Source: Lycium barbarum (taxonomy: Eukaryota; Streptophyta; Magnoliopsida; Solanales; Solanaceae). Taken from it: a stretch of DNA of 64,000 nt. Position numbers and translations under genes: made by a program. Within the stretch, counting starts at the first letter, position 1. Each line of letters starts with the position of its first letter. This document shows, one piece after another, positions 21,248 through 31,464 of this stretch. The stretch is taken from assembly GCF_019175385.1 (NCBI RefSeq), contig NC_083337.1, forward strand, positions 45,670,938-45,734,937, given 5' to 3'. The notes under the pieces are model-generated. The model was not told where the DNA came from. It did not search any database and saw nothing but the letters and a program-made list of their open reading frames with translations.

Positions 21248-22365
21248 CTAGCAAACAATTTGAGGTAAAATTCCTTTAACTAGTTTAGCTACTGGATTCT
21301 TAGCCTGTATTGTCCAGCAGTTTACCATAATTTTCCTTAATGGGATTTTATGAACTTTAATGCCTAGAGGTTGACATGTTCCTATCCATAGATCTTGAGC
21401 TAGTTTACTTTGGCCAAACAGGTGCTCCAATGTCTCTATCTTGTAAACTGAGCAACAATAGCATATTGATGGTCGTGTATCTTGAATCTACCAATATTGT
21501 CATCTGTGGACAGCCTATTTTTTACTACCCTCCAGAAGTGGAAGTTAGTTTTGAGGGTGATATTCTTGTTCCATGTTCTTTTGTCATTCCAATCTCCCAC
21601 AGCTTTTTTCCTGAGTAGATTCCAAGCTAAGGAAATAGAGAATCTGCCTTCTAGATTTGGGATCCATATAGCTTTGTCTTCTCTACCATGAGTGAAGTTG
21701 ACAGTAACATTTTGGATGGCCAACCTAACTGCCCAAGGGACTCTATACCATGCTCTATTCCAATGCCAAGTACCATTATCATGAACTTCATTAAGGTTTA
21801 TGTTGTTAGGGATCACATCATCAGGGAGGAGTTTATATAGTGCACCCTCCCTGGTCCAGTTGTCAAACCAAAAAGACACCTGTCCCTGTCCTATTTGCCA
21901 AGTGATATTATTCTCCATTTGAGATCTGATCCTGCACATGGCTCTCCAGGTTTGTGATTGCACCCCTGTAACTTTCCTAATAATTGTATTGGACCTGGTG
22001 CAGTATTTTGCCATTGTGTAGTCTTTCCAAAGATACTCTTTAGTTCTTAGACTCCACCATTGTTTAGCAATAAAGGCTTTGCTGACATCTCTCATGCATC
22101 TAAAGCCTACCCCACCCTCTTCATAGGGTAGCCACATACTTTCCCATTTCGACCAATGATACTTATTCACATTCTCATTATTGTTCCAAAGAAATCTAGC
22201 AATTGCAGCCTCAATTTGCTCAAAGGTTCCTTTAGGAGGCTTCATGGCAGCCAGTAGATGAACAGACATTGCCAACAAAACATGTTTGATAAGGGTGACC
22301 TTACCCCCCATGGATAGAAATTTCGAATGCCAACTATGAATCCTTCTTGTAATGGACTGGACCAT
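21248..22365 (-). pseudogene. LINE ORF2: post-RT region with zinc-binding RT-associated domain
   Basis: From 22365: QSITRRIHSWHSKFLSMGGK, LIKHVLLAMSVHLLAA, then WGKWE-type W-rich text and a C-terminal zf-RVT-like part (NITLKTNFHFWRVVKNRLST). Continuous with the RT frame upstream and shifted to another frame near 21436 (21248-21430: HLFGQSKLAQDLWIG). This segment is typical of the linker between RT and RNase H in plant L1 ORF2. Confidence 0.8.
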
Positions 22366-23290
22366 TTAAGAGAAGAAAATAATCTTCATTCTTCCAACAA
22401 AGAGGGGGCAGCCAAGGTATTTGATAGGGCATTCTTTTTTGGTCATCCCAGCGAGGTGAGTTACTCTATGCATCAGATCCATGTTAGCCTTAGGGGAGAA
22501 TGCTACACAACTTTTGTGTTTATTGATCATCTAGCCTGAAACATTTTCATAGACAGTCAGTATCTTCAAAATTTTTCTAAGATCAGCTGGCTTACCTGAA
22601 GTGAACAGTATTATGTAATCTACAAAAGCCAAGTGAGTGATGATTGAGCCTTTCTTGGGTTTGTAATAACCTATAAAGTTCTCATCTAGGATAAGATTGT
22701 TAAGCATTCTTGAAATCAGTTCTGTACAAATGATAAAAAGGGCAGGTGACAAGGGGTCACCCTGCCTTAAGCCTCTATTGGATTTGAAAAAGCCATTTCT
22801 AGTCCCATTTAAGACTATGGAATACCAGTTATTGAAAACATGCCTATAAATGATATCTATCCATTGTTCATTAAAACCGAATTTTCTCATTATTCTACAG
22901 AGGTAAGGCCAAGCTACCCTATCATAGGCTTTGGCCATGTCTAATTTTAAAACAATATTACCATGTAAGTTGGGTTTAGAGATATCTTGAAACAGTTCTT
23001 GGGCAAGTAAAATATTGTTAGTGATGGATCTACCTTGCACAAAATCACTCTGGTTTGGAGAGATTATAGTAGGTAAAATTTTGCCTATTCTACTGGCCAG
23101 GACTTTAGTAATTATTTTACTAAAGGTGTTGCACAGGCTTATAGGTCTAATATCAGAGAAGGATTGGGGTTGGGAGAATTTTGGCAGCATGATAAGACAA
23201 GTATGAGACACATACCTTGGTACAGGTGCACCCTCAAGGAATTCTTTAATAGCCCCATGTACTTCAGGCAAAATGATGTCTATGCATACT
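22366..23290 (-). pseudogene. LINE ORF2: reverse transcriptase domain with mutated catalytic motif
   Basis: Canonical L1 RT blocks are present: SDIRPISLCNTFSKIITKVL, SDFVQGRSITNNILLAQEL, VLKLDMAKAYDRVAWPYL, RGLRQGDPLSPALFIICTEL. The catalytic FADD motif reads FVDYIILF, so the Ala and the second Asp are lost and the enzyme should be inactive. In a working element this domain copies the RNA at a nicked chromosomal target. A frameshift near 23280-23360 joins it to the upstream endonuclease frame. Confidence 0.9.
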
Positions 23291-23360
23291 TGGAAAAATT
23301 TGACTCCAAACCCATTAGGGCCAGGAGAACTATCGGGGTCGATGCCCTTAATAGCCTATC

Positions 23361-24677
23361 TTACTTCCTGGGGGTTGGGATGGCTATCAGCATTGCATAC
23401 ATCTCTTCTGTAACTAGCTTAGGAACTATGTCCAAGATTCTGAAACTTCCCTTGGCTTCCTGATAACTAAACAGACCCTCAAAGTGCTTGATGGTTGTTG
23501 TAGCAATGTTTTGATGTCCTTCAATCTTATGTCCTTCATTGTCTTGTATGCTTTGGATATTCAACTTCCTTCTTCTGTCTTTGATCACTTTGTGAAAGTA
23601 GGAGGTATTTTTATCCCCATCTTTTAGCCACCTAGTCTTAGCCTTCTGCCTATAAATCTCATCCTGATTTTTCAAAAGTCTGATGAAGTCAGCTTTTGTC
23701 TTGCTGAGATTAGCTCTATTTTCCTCATTATTGTTTTCAGTAAGTTTCTTTTCCAGCTCAGTGACCTGTTTCTCAGCCTCCTTGACATCCTTAAAAATGT
23801 CTCCAAAGGTCTCTCTAGACCAAGAGCTAAGTTTAGTTGCTACAACTTTCATCTTATTGTGCTGTTTCCACATGGCAGTACCCTGGGTATTGACAATCCA
23901 AACATCTTTGACTATGTCAATAAAGTCCTTATGGTTGCATCAAATGTTCAGGAACTTGAAGTGTTTCACAGTGTCAACCCTTACTTTCTCAATATTAACC
24001 AGTAATGGGGCATGGTCTGAGCCTGTTCTTGACAGGTGGGTTACTTTGGTGTCATTGAACAGGTCAAACCATTCTTCATTAATGAGCAATCTATCGAGTT
24101 TTTTCCAGATTGTTCTTGGGTGCCCTCAGTTGTTGCACCAAGTGTACTAGGCACCATGAAAACCTGCATCAATCAAACCACATTATGTTAAGCATTCTAG
24201 AAAATCTACACTCTTTTGCATATTGTAGCAAGCACCACCATGCTTTTCTTCAGGGCTAGTGATCACATTGAAATCACCTATGACACCCCATGGTCCCTTC
24301 AGCGTGGTAGATAGGACTTGAAGTTCCTCCCATAGAGGTAACCTGAGAGCAATGGTGCATTCAACATACACACAGGTAAGTTAAAAATTTGTGCCGGATT
24401 GAGTATAAGAAATATGGCAAGTGGTATGCTGCTGAGCATTGTCAATAATATGAACAGTAAGGGTTGAATCCCAAAATAGCCAGATTTTGTTGTTAACGTT
24501 GTTGTGGGAGTATTGATAGCCCAGCCTCATCATGTACTTAGTGATGTGCTTGGCTTTCCTCTTGGGTTCTTTAATGCAAATAAAGGGGAGTTTGTACTGG
24601 TTTTTGAGACTTTTTAGTCTCTTACCAGCACCCATTGTTTTAATGCTCCTAATGTTCCAGTAAATGAATCTAAACAT
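23361..24677 (-). pseudogene. LINE ORF2: N-terminal AP-type endonuclease and linker
   Basis: It starts at ATG 24677-24675 with MFRFIYWNIRSIKT, the usual WNIRG-like beginning of plant L1 endonucleases, followed by KEPKRK, WGVIGDFNVITSPEEKHGG and TGSDHAPLLV (the SDH catalytic motif). The segment 23361-23873 is a Lys/Glu-rich linker (WSRETFGDIFKDVKEAEKQV) before RT. All are in one frame with several stop codons (for example at 24379-24381 and 24180-24182). The ATG overlaps the ORF1 stop in TAATG. Confidence 0.85.
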
Positions 24678-26247
24678 TAATTAGAGGTTTTGGGGGTGGT
24701 TCTGGTTCCCTTTATGGGTCCAGAGTTATCTCCTTGGAGGATACTTGTCCCTCTAGGTGATTGGTTGTTACTACTACTCAGATTGTAAGAGTTAGAAATC
24801 TCTTTGTCAAAAACGAGCTTCCCTCTCACTGATGGATTGCCCTCTAGATCAAGGGCAATCTCATTGTCACTATGTGAATTATTGTCATGCTGGGGGGTTC
24901 CATCAACCTGGTTTTCCATGACTGAGTCATCTTCAGTCAAAAAAAAGTTATGGTCTTTTGATGAAGGGTCCTTCTCCAATCTATGATCAGTGATCCCTCC
25001 ACCTGCATCTAAAACAGCAATATTAGTAAGTGCATCAAAGCTATTAGTAGTGTGTGTTGGTTTTTCTTTTGCTTTTGTGCCCTGTAATTCTTCATCATTT
25101 AGAGCAGTGCTTATTTTAGTCATCATCTGGACTTCCTCTTGTGTCTTAAACCGAGCTTCCTGCTCATTTGTGAGGTTGAATTGCACCTAATTTTCCCTTT
25201 ATTCTTTCTTTTAGAGTATGGGGGGTTTCATTCTTGTAGGGGTTAGAGAGGCACACTTGAACAGTCTAGACTTGGTTTGCCAAGAGGCACCTATTCTGGT
25301 TTTTTTTTTTTTTGTTCTTGATTCTTTTTGTCATTTTATCAAACGGTTAGGGGGTTAGGTCTCTGAGGTACAGGATTAATGGTTTTTCCTTTGTCAATTG
25401 TATTCCTCCTGCAGTTCCACATACTATGACCTTGCATCATGCAATTGAAACAGTAATCTGGTACTCCTTCATACTCCACTTGTTGGATAATTTCCTCTTT
25501 CATACCACTCGATTGGTTAACAGTCATAATTTCGATCTGAGTCAATCTTCGCTTTGACAATTCAATTTCAACACGGGCCTTTGCAATGCTTGGCCTAGTC
25601 TTCGAATTTTGTTGCCTTGTCTGGTGCCAAAGGGTATCCGATCGGAGCCACTAGTCCACTTAACACTTCCCAATGGAAAAATTGCCATTTCGGCCTGGAA
25701 GGATCACCCAAACTGGTGCAAAAGTCGGTTTCTCAGTGGGTTTCGAATCTTTGGTCCATCGTTGCAGTCTAATTACAGATTCTATGTTGAAGGGGATATA
25801 CCGCCCGTAATACAAATTCTTACAGTCTTTTTCATCTGTAAAATCAAGAAAAACATGCCTTGAATCGAAGAGGCCTATTTGCACTTCACCTTTCATGGGA
25901 AATCTTCGTTTGATTTCTTTACGAATCGTGTCGATTTGAGGCTTGTTCCTTGAGAATTTTCCGACTAAGGTAAGTCGACAATTGTGGGCGAGTATGGATT
26001 CTTCTTCTGTAGTGAAGGTGACAGTTGCGACTCCTTGTTCAATTTCATAAGGGCGATAGGCTAGTTTAATTGGATTGTGGGTTTTCTCTGTAGTTTTAGG
26101 AATGCGGATTGCTTCAACATATGATTCTTTGTTTTGGGGGTTATGCGGTGGAGTCATTGCTGTGTTAGAGTCGGTGGTTGGTGTTGTGTTAGTCATGGAA
26201 GTTGGTAGTCCAGGCAGTTGGCCCGTTGAATTAGCCGGAGCCGTCAT
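24677..26247 (-). pseudogene. LINE ORF1: DUF4283/CCHC nucleic-acid-binding protein
   Basis: It starts at 26247 with a Thr/Pro-rich N-terminus. Residues about 60-180 match the DUF4283 domain of plant L1 ORF1 (EEESILAHNCRLTLVGKFSR, QIGLFDSRHVFLDF, FAPVWVILPG). A zinc knuckle CFNCMMQGHSMWNC lies at 25339-25560. The C-terminal tail (24677-25186) is acidic and is in another frame; the shift falls near the T-tract at 25301-25313. Two stop codons lie near 25640-25660. ORF1 normally coats LINE RNA. Confidence 0.85.
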
Positions 26248-26368
26248 CAGCGGTGGTTGGGAGCGTGTAACCGTTTGTTAGTAGGAGAGAGTTAATTCTA
26301 GAGAGAGAAATTTTTTGGGGTGTAGTTGTATAAAACCTGGTAATTTAGGAAACTTCCTTATGAAAGTT

Positions 26369-26384
26369 AAGTCATTTGGTTTAT
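26369..26384. repeat. Right target-site duplication of the L1-type LINE
   Basis: AAGTCATTTGGTTTAT, one mismatch from 20140-20155; D LTR sequence continues after it. Confidence 0.85.
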
Positions 26385-26469
26385 AAATTACATATTTCAC
26401 TCCGCTGGAGATCCAAGAACTTTGGGAAATTAAATAAAATTATTGGAGGTAAAAAATTAGGTCTCAACA
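26385..26469 (-). mobile_element. Element D: start (minus sense) of the 3' LTR
   Basis: The minus strand begins TGTTGAGACCTAATTTTTTA at 26469, a TG-type LTR edge. A polypurine tract (minus-strand CACCAAAGGGGTAG, 26483-26470) abuts it. Confidence 0.65.
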
Positions 26470-27219
26470 ACTACCCCTTTGGTGTTCGGGGATAGGGGGC
26501 CCATCCCTGATCATCGAAATTTGACAAACCTGATTTTTGGCTGACCAATTTCACAATACTTCTCTTTTTTGATGCAATTTTCAAATGTATGGCCAGACCC
26601 TAGTCTCTGGGTTTCCTACATATCTCAGGCTACATGAGAATTCAGGCCATTTGTAGCTCGACTCAATTAGACTCCAAAAGTGCAAATTCAAATAAATTTC
26701 TAATTCCCTATTGTTAAAACTGGGAAACCCGGAGTGGTTTGCTAGAGTGGGACTGACTCTCTGGATTTGAGTCCGCCTACATATCCCTGGTCTTGTAAAT
26801 CAAGTCACGTGTAGTTTGAATGGATAGAAGGAAAAGGGTATCCCTTATGCGGGAATGCCTTTGTGTCTTTTCGGTGTGTGCCCAACCAATTGCAGAATTT
26901 TTTGAAAAGAAAACAGTAATGCAAGCAAATAAAAACAAATTTGTGCAGCTAAGCAAGGGGTGGAGCGATCTTCCAATTCCTAGCCGGAGAGCTTGACTCT
27001 CACGGGCACCCTATCTCGACCGGCTGAGAAAGAAAAAAGTTCATGTTTGCTCCGCATGTATCTGGATATGGTTTGATCATCTTGCTCCTCTTGTTGGCGG
27101 CTGCTAACCTATTTCCATCTGCTGGGGTGATGTTGTGGTTGACCTCTTGGTCTATTTCTGCTTTTACCATCCGGGCATGGTTTTGATTTTTACCTTATTG
27201 ATTTTGCAGGTTGACCTTC

Positions 27220-27600
27220 TTGGGACTGCTTGACTCTGAATGACCACCTCGGCCCTGTATCTTTGCTTTATCACCCCGCATGGTTTTCGATGGCTCTCTT
27301 GGCTGTCTTTGAAAATAAATAACCGTCTCGGTATTGTTTAGTTTGTTGGACCTCCTCTGGTCCTTGCTTGCATAGAATGGCCCTCCCGGCAGTTTGTCTT
27401 GAATGTCCCTTTTGGCACTTGTACGAATAGCCATCTCGGCCGTATGACCCTCTTGGTGGTATGGCCCTCTTGGCAGCATGGTCCGCTTGGCAGTACGGCC
27501 CTCTTGCAGGTATAGCCTTCTTGGCGATATATCCCTCGTGGCGGTATGGCCCTCTTGGCGGCATGGTTGAATGGCTTTCTCGGCAGTTTGATATGAATGG
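27220..27600. repeat. Degenerate minisatellite based on (T)ATGGCCCTCTTGGCGG
   Basis: Units of roughly 20-30 bp with TGGCCCTCTTGGCGGTATGG, TGGCAGCATGG, TGGCAGTACGG variants recur at least ten times. They lie in the 3' spacer of D. Confidence 0.8.
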
Positions 27601-27694
27601 ACCTTTTGGCATGTTAGTGACAGATATGTCCCCTTTGGCTAAATCGTCTTTCTTTTGTCCTTTATACAGATTGTGACCCCTTTGGCCTAATGTT

Positions 27695-27930
27695 TGCCTT
27701 ATGATGTACATCCCGTGTAGCCCTTGTGGCTAGATATTTGCCATTGTGGCATTTTAATCCTTTGTCAGCCCTTTTTGGATTGATATTTTCCCTTGTGGCA
27801 TTTTAGTCCGTTGCTAGCCCTTTCTGGCTAGATATTTGATCTTGTGGCATTTAGTGTTTTGTTAGCCCTTTCTGGCTAGGTATTTTCCCTTGTGGCATTT
27901 GAATCCCTTTTACAGCCTTCTGCGGCTAGA
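27695..27930. repeat. Tandem repeat of about 58-60 bp, four units, in the D 3' spacer
   Basis: Units share TAGCCCTTTCTGGCTAGATA and CCCTTGTGGCATTTTAGTCC. Adjacent to the preceding minisatellite with a related TTGTGGC/CTTGGC theme. Confidence 0.85.
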
Positions 27931-28165
27931 TTGTGATATGAATCTTCCTCTGATAAGCTGCTTTTTCCCATTACAAATAGATAAAGTTAGATAAATGGTC
28001 GTCCTCCTGACGACATTGGAAACCTGCATCAAAAAAATGTTAGATTCCTATAAAGTTGATCTATGTTGTCTTCGATTGCGTCCTGACTTCGTTGGCTTAG
28101 TATGCTTCCTTGGGGTCAATCCTCTTGGGTTTTGTAGTTTGAAACGATGAGTTTATCTTAAAGCA

Positions 28166-28170
<5 letters not shown>

Positions 28171-28243
<73 letters not shown>
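28171..28243. repeat. (TA)n microsatellite
   Basis: About 36 TA units inside the D 3' spacer. Open frames through it are artefacts. Confidence 0.95.
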
Positions 28244-28248
<5 letters not shown>

Positions 28249-28998
28249 GATGTTTTTATAATTTTGTTCATAGAAGAAATGTAAACTTTTAACTGTATGA
28301 ATTGTTTGTCATGACATGCACATTTAAATGAAGACTCTTTCATCCTTTGTTGCATCTGGTGGTTGAAACTGCAACTCCCTTGTGTTGGAATTTTTGAGAT
28401 CCTCTCAAAAATTCTGCCCTAGTTTAAATCTCACATGGGCGAACTCTCTCGTTGAATCTTGACATAACAAATTTCTGCCCTTGTTTAGGGTTTCAAATCG
28501 ATTGCCTTTTAGGTGTGAATCGTTGAGGGAAGAAATTTTGAGAGGATCTCAAAATTTCTGCCCCAGTTCGGTATGTGTGGAAAATTCTTGTGTTAATTTT
28601 GACCTCTTTTCGAAATCTTATCTCTGTGGGTTCTTAGGGGGTTTTTTGTTTGGTACGGCTGGGCTCAAAGAGTGCGTACGTATCCTATCAGAGCAGGAAT
28701 CATGTCGAACGTAGTTCGGAATAAAGTAATTGAGTTTTGAGTTTTACTAATAATGTGACCGGGTACCAAATAGACTGCCTACGTATCCCATTGTGGAGAA
28801 ATCAGGTCATTACATAGTTTATATTACAAGAAAATCATTTGGTTTTGTACTATCTATTACAAAACAATTACAAGCAAAGGAATAACTATTACAAGCAAAT
28901 AAATAGCTAATACAACTTAAAAGTTCGTCTTCACGCATAGTACCACTTGATTGCGTCTGAGTTGATTGCCTTGGGCCACTCTTGGCCATCCATTTCTG

Positions 28999-29202
28999 CT
29001 AGATCATCGCTCCTCTGGAGAGCACTTTGCGGACTACGTATGGTCCTTGCCAGTTGGGTGAAAACTTTTCTTTGTACTCATCTTGGTGTGGAAACACTCG
29101 CTTGAGTACCAATTTTCCTATTTGGAAAAGTCGAGCACTTACTCGCTTGTTGAAGGCGCACGCCATTCTTTGTCGGTACAATTGACCGTGACATACAACC
29201 AC
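28999..29202 (-). pseudogene. Element D: C-terminal part of integrase/pol
   Basis: The minus frame reads LYRQRMACAFNKRVSARLFQ, GKLVLKRVFPHQDEYKEKFS, PNWQGPYVVRKVLSRGAMI, the GPY/F-type C-terminal integrase module (GPYVV) of Tat/Ogre polyproteins. It is followed by the 3' spacer of D. Confidence 0.85.
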
Positions 29203-29933
29203 TACATTCTTCTCATAAATTAGAGCCAGTTGGTCTTATCGGTTTCGGACCCACTCTGCTTCATGAATGATCCTTAGCGATGGTATTTCTACTTCAGCAG
29301 GTATGACCGTTTCGATGCCATAGACAAACAAGTATGGAGTTTCTCCAATTGAAGTCTGAGTCGTTATTCAGTATCCCAGCAATGCATAAGGTAACTATTC
29401 ATGCCAACATTTGTAGTTATCCATCATTTTCCTCAATATCCTTTTGATATTCTTGTTGGCCGCCTTCACAGCTCTATTCATTTCTGGTCCATAGGCAGTT
29501 GAATTCCGATGGGTTATTCGAAACTTTTCACAGATGTCCTTTATCAAGTGACTGTTCAAAGTTGCTCCATTGCCTGTTATGATGGACTCTGGTATGCCGA
29601 AGAGGCATATGATGTTGTTTCGTACGAAATCGGCTACCACTTTCTTTGTTATTGATTTGTACGATGTAGCTTCCACCCATTTGGTGAAATAATCGATGAC
29701 GACCAAGATGAATCAGTGTCCATTTAAGGTGGATGGCTCAATGGGTCCAATGACGTCCATGCCCCAAGCGACGAATGGCCAAGGCGAGCTCATAACATTG
29801 CGTTCGTTTGGTGGGACTCTGATTAGATCTCCATGGAGTTGGCATTGATGGCATATTTGCACAAATTTGCAGCAATCACTTTCCATTGTCATCCAATAAT
29901 AACCCGTTCGGAGGACCTTTTGGTTAGGACGAA
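29203..29933 (-). pseudogene. Element D: integrase catalytic core, two catalytic residues lost, split by element E
   Basis: The open stretch 29395-29706 starts VVIDYFTKWVEATSYKSITK and includes GIPESIITGNGATLNS and YGPEMNRAVKAANKNIKRIL. In related integrases these read ITDNG and GAVEAANK, so the second Asp of the DDE triad is Gly and the Glu is Lys. Upstream, 29707-29933 encodes degenerate WGMDVIGPI-like and CCKFVQICHQCQ-like text with stops. The frame is cut at 29933 by E and resumes at 43642. Confidence 0.8.
29929..29933. repeat. Left TSD of element E
   Basis: ACGAA directly precedes the LTR start and is repeated exactly at 43637-43641. Confidence 0.9.
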
Positions 29934-30094
29934 TGATGTGGCGTGATTTTTACGCCAAAATCGATACTTTTCGGCTATAAGTTTTACTTGTTGTTAAGCA
30001 AGTCGATGTGATTTTACGTGTTTATGAGTGTTTTTCAGGTAAAGGAACAGATTTGGCACAATCGCAGTTGAAGTGCAGAACCAGGTCGTAAATT

Positions 30095-30430
30095 GAGGTT
30101 TACGGCTCGTATTCTACAATACGGGCCGTATTCCGTGGTCGTATTAAAGGATTTCAGAAACAGAAAGTCAAGCTGAGAAGATGGTGATTTACGAGCTCAG
30201 TTTACAGAGCGTATTTCAGTTTACGGTCCATATTCCATCACGTATTTAGTCATTCAAGCGTCTGGCAGAAAGTCTGAGATTAGCAAAGTGAAAGACGACC
30301 AAGAAGTTTACGGACCGTAAACCACTTTACGGTCCGTATTTTGGAAGGTTGAGTTCCACACAGCTGAGAAGACGACTAGGGCGTAAACCATCTTTGCGGT
30401 CCGTAAAGTGATTTACGGACCGTATTTCAT
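30095..30430. repeat. TACGGnCCGTA palindrome array in the E 5' LTR
   Basis: Includes TACGGCTCGTA (30101), TACGGGCCGTA (30120), TTTACGGACCGTAAA (30307), TTTACGGTCCGTATTT (30326) and TTTACGGACCGTATTT (30413), plus decayed copies. The arms pair around one base. The 3' LTR repeats the array at 42380-42715. Confidence 0.9.
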
Positions 30431-30479
30431 CATGACGGGACTGAAGTGCAAAATCTGTAACTTATGTAATTTCAAAACC

Positions 30480-30488
30480 TATAAATAG
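30480..30488 (+). promoter_or_regulatory. Candidate TATA box of E
   Basis: TATAAATAG, about 50 bp after the last palindrome. The same word is at 42766-42774 in the 3' LTR. No experimental start is visible; inference from position. Confidence 0.55.
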
Positions 30489-31355
30489 TCATTGTAGGGT
30501 TTTAATATTCAGCATTCATTATATTTTTGTCTCTTGACTTAGGATATTAATTCTCTCTAGTTTTTGAAGATTCAAACATCAATTCAAGTATTACAAATTC
30601 CTTTTTTATTCCAAAGTAAGCAATTATGAATTCTTCAATTTCTTATTTCTTGTTCTTTGTCATGAGTAACTAAATTCCCTTACTAGGGTTGTGAACCCAA
30701 TGATGGGTGTTTTGTGATTGGGTTGTGATTGATATACAAATAATGGATTATTAGGGTTTAGTTATTCTTCATTCTTCATTCATAATTAATGGTTGCAAAC
30801 ATTGATTAAAGCCATAAACCCTAAATTTATTTGGAAAAATAATTAGGGTTGGTAAGAATAATTAACAAGAACTCAAAGCTTTAAACTTTGTTTAATAAAT
30901 TCACCTAGGAATAAGAGGAATTTACTTGGCATGATTAATCGTTCTTCATAATCACTTTCTTATATTTGGGAAAATCATAGAAAGATATAATCTTTATTTA
31001 TTGGGAAATAGTAGAGATTCACATAGAGATTAAGTGCATTCATATAATGATCCATTACAAGTATATCAAGATCAATACACATGATCATGCACCCTATCTA
31101 ACGGGGACACAACCTTAGTTTCTTTTACCATAAATTTCCACCAAAACAATAGTTTAGAAATTAGTCATCGACAAAACCCAACTTTTACCAACATTATCGG
31201 ATTAAGATATTAGACCTAGAACTTAGCATTTACGACTTTAGTAACCTTTTCACACCATATTCCCTGTGGAATTCGACCCCAACCTTGTTGGGTTACTATA
31301 TTTGACAACGTCCGCGTTATACCAATAATAGGTGTAATTTGAGCGTATCAAATTT

Positions 31356-31373
31356 TGGCGCCGTTGCCGGGGA
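31356..31373 (+). promoter_or_regulatory. Primer-binding site of E (tRNA-Asp type)
   Basis: TGGCGCCGTTGCCGGGGA is the complement of the 3' end of plant tRNA-Asp and is the PBS typical of Athila elements. It starts 5 bases after the LTR. 31374-31464 is the short gag leader. Confidence 0.92.
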
Positions 31374-31464
31374 ATACGGTTTTGAAATTACTAAATAGTG
31401 TTTGCTTTGATTAAAGTCTTTTGCTTATTCCATCACACCTTGTTTTCTACTCTGTGTAAACTAG

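Larger units (their letters stand above)
20156..26368 (-). mobile_element. Full-length L1-type non-LTR retrotransposon (LINE)
   Basis: A 6.2 kb minus-strand element with an A-rich 3' tail (plus-strand T-rich tract from 20155 to about 20178), a 3' UTR, ORF2 (RNase H, RT, endonuclease), ORF1 and a short 5' UTR, bounded by a 16-bp TSD with one mismatch. It sits within the LTR of element D. Length and both ORFs indicate a full-length insertion, but the reading frames are broken and the RT catalytic motif is altered. Confidence 0.9.
26470..28998 (-). mobile_element. Element D: 3' noncoding region between integrase and LTR
   Basis: About 2.5 kb without a convincing gene. It contains the PPT at its left end, four copies of a CTACGTATCC...TCAGGTC-type motif, two tandem-repeat arrays and a (TA)n tract. 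Long, repeat-rich 3' spacers are characteristic of Tat/Ogre elements. An open frame at 27271-27711 with GPYRHEGYIAK-like repeats derives from the minisatellite and is probably not a gene. Confidence 0.6.
29934..31350 (+). mobile_element. Element E: 5' LTR
   Basis: TGATGTGGCGTG...GAGCGTATCA, 1417 bp, the same length as the 3' LTR. It holds a TACGGnCCGTA palindrome array (about 30090-30430), a candidate TATA box TATAAATAG at 30480-30488 immediately downstream of the array, and AT-rich sequence to the PBS. Confidence 0.95.

Noticed and set aside
27271..27711. 146-residue minus-strand open frame with GPYRHEG-like repeats
   Set aside because: It follows a degenerate minisatellite in a retroelement spacer; no domain or conserved start.
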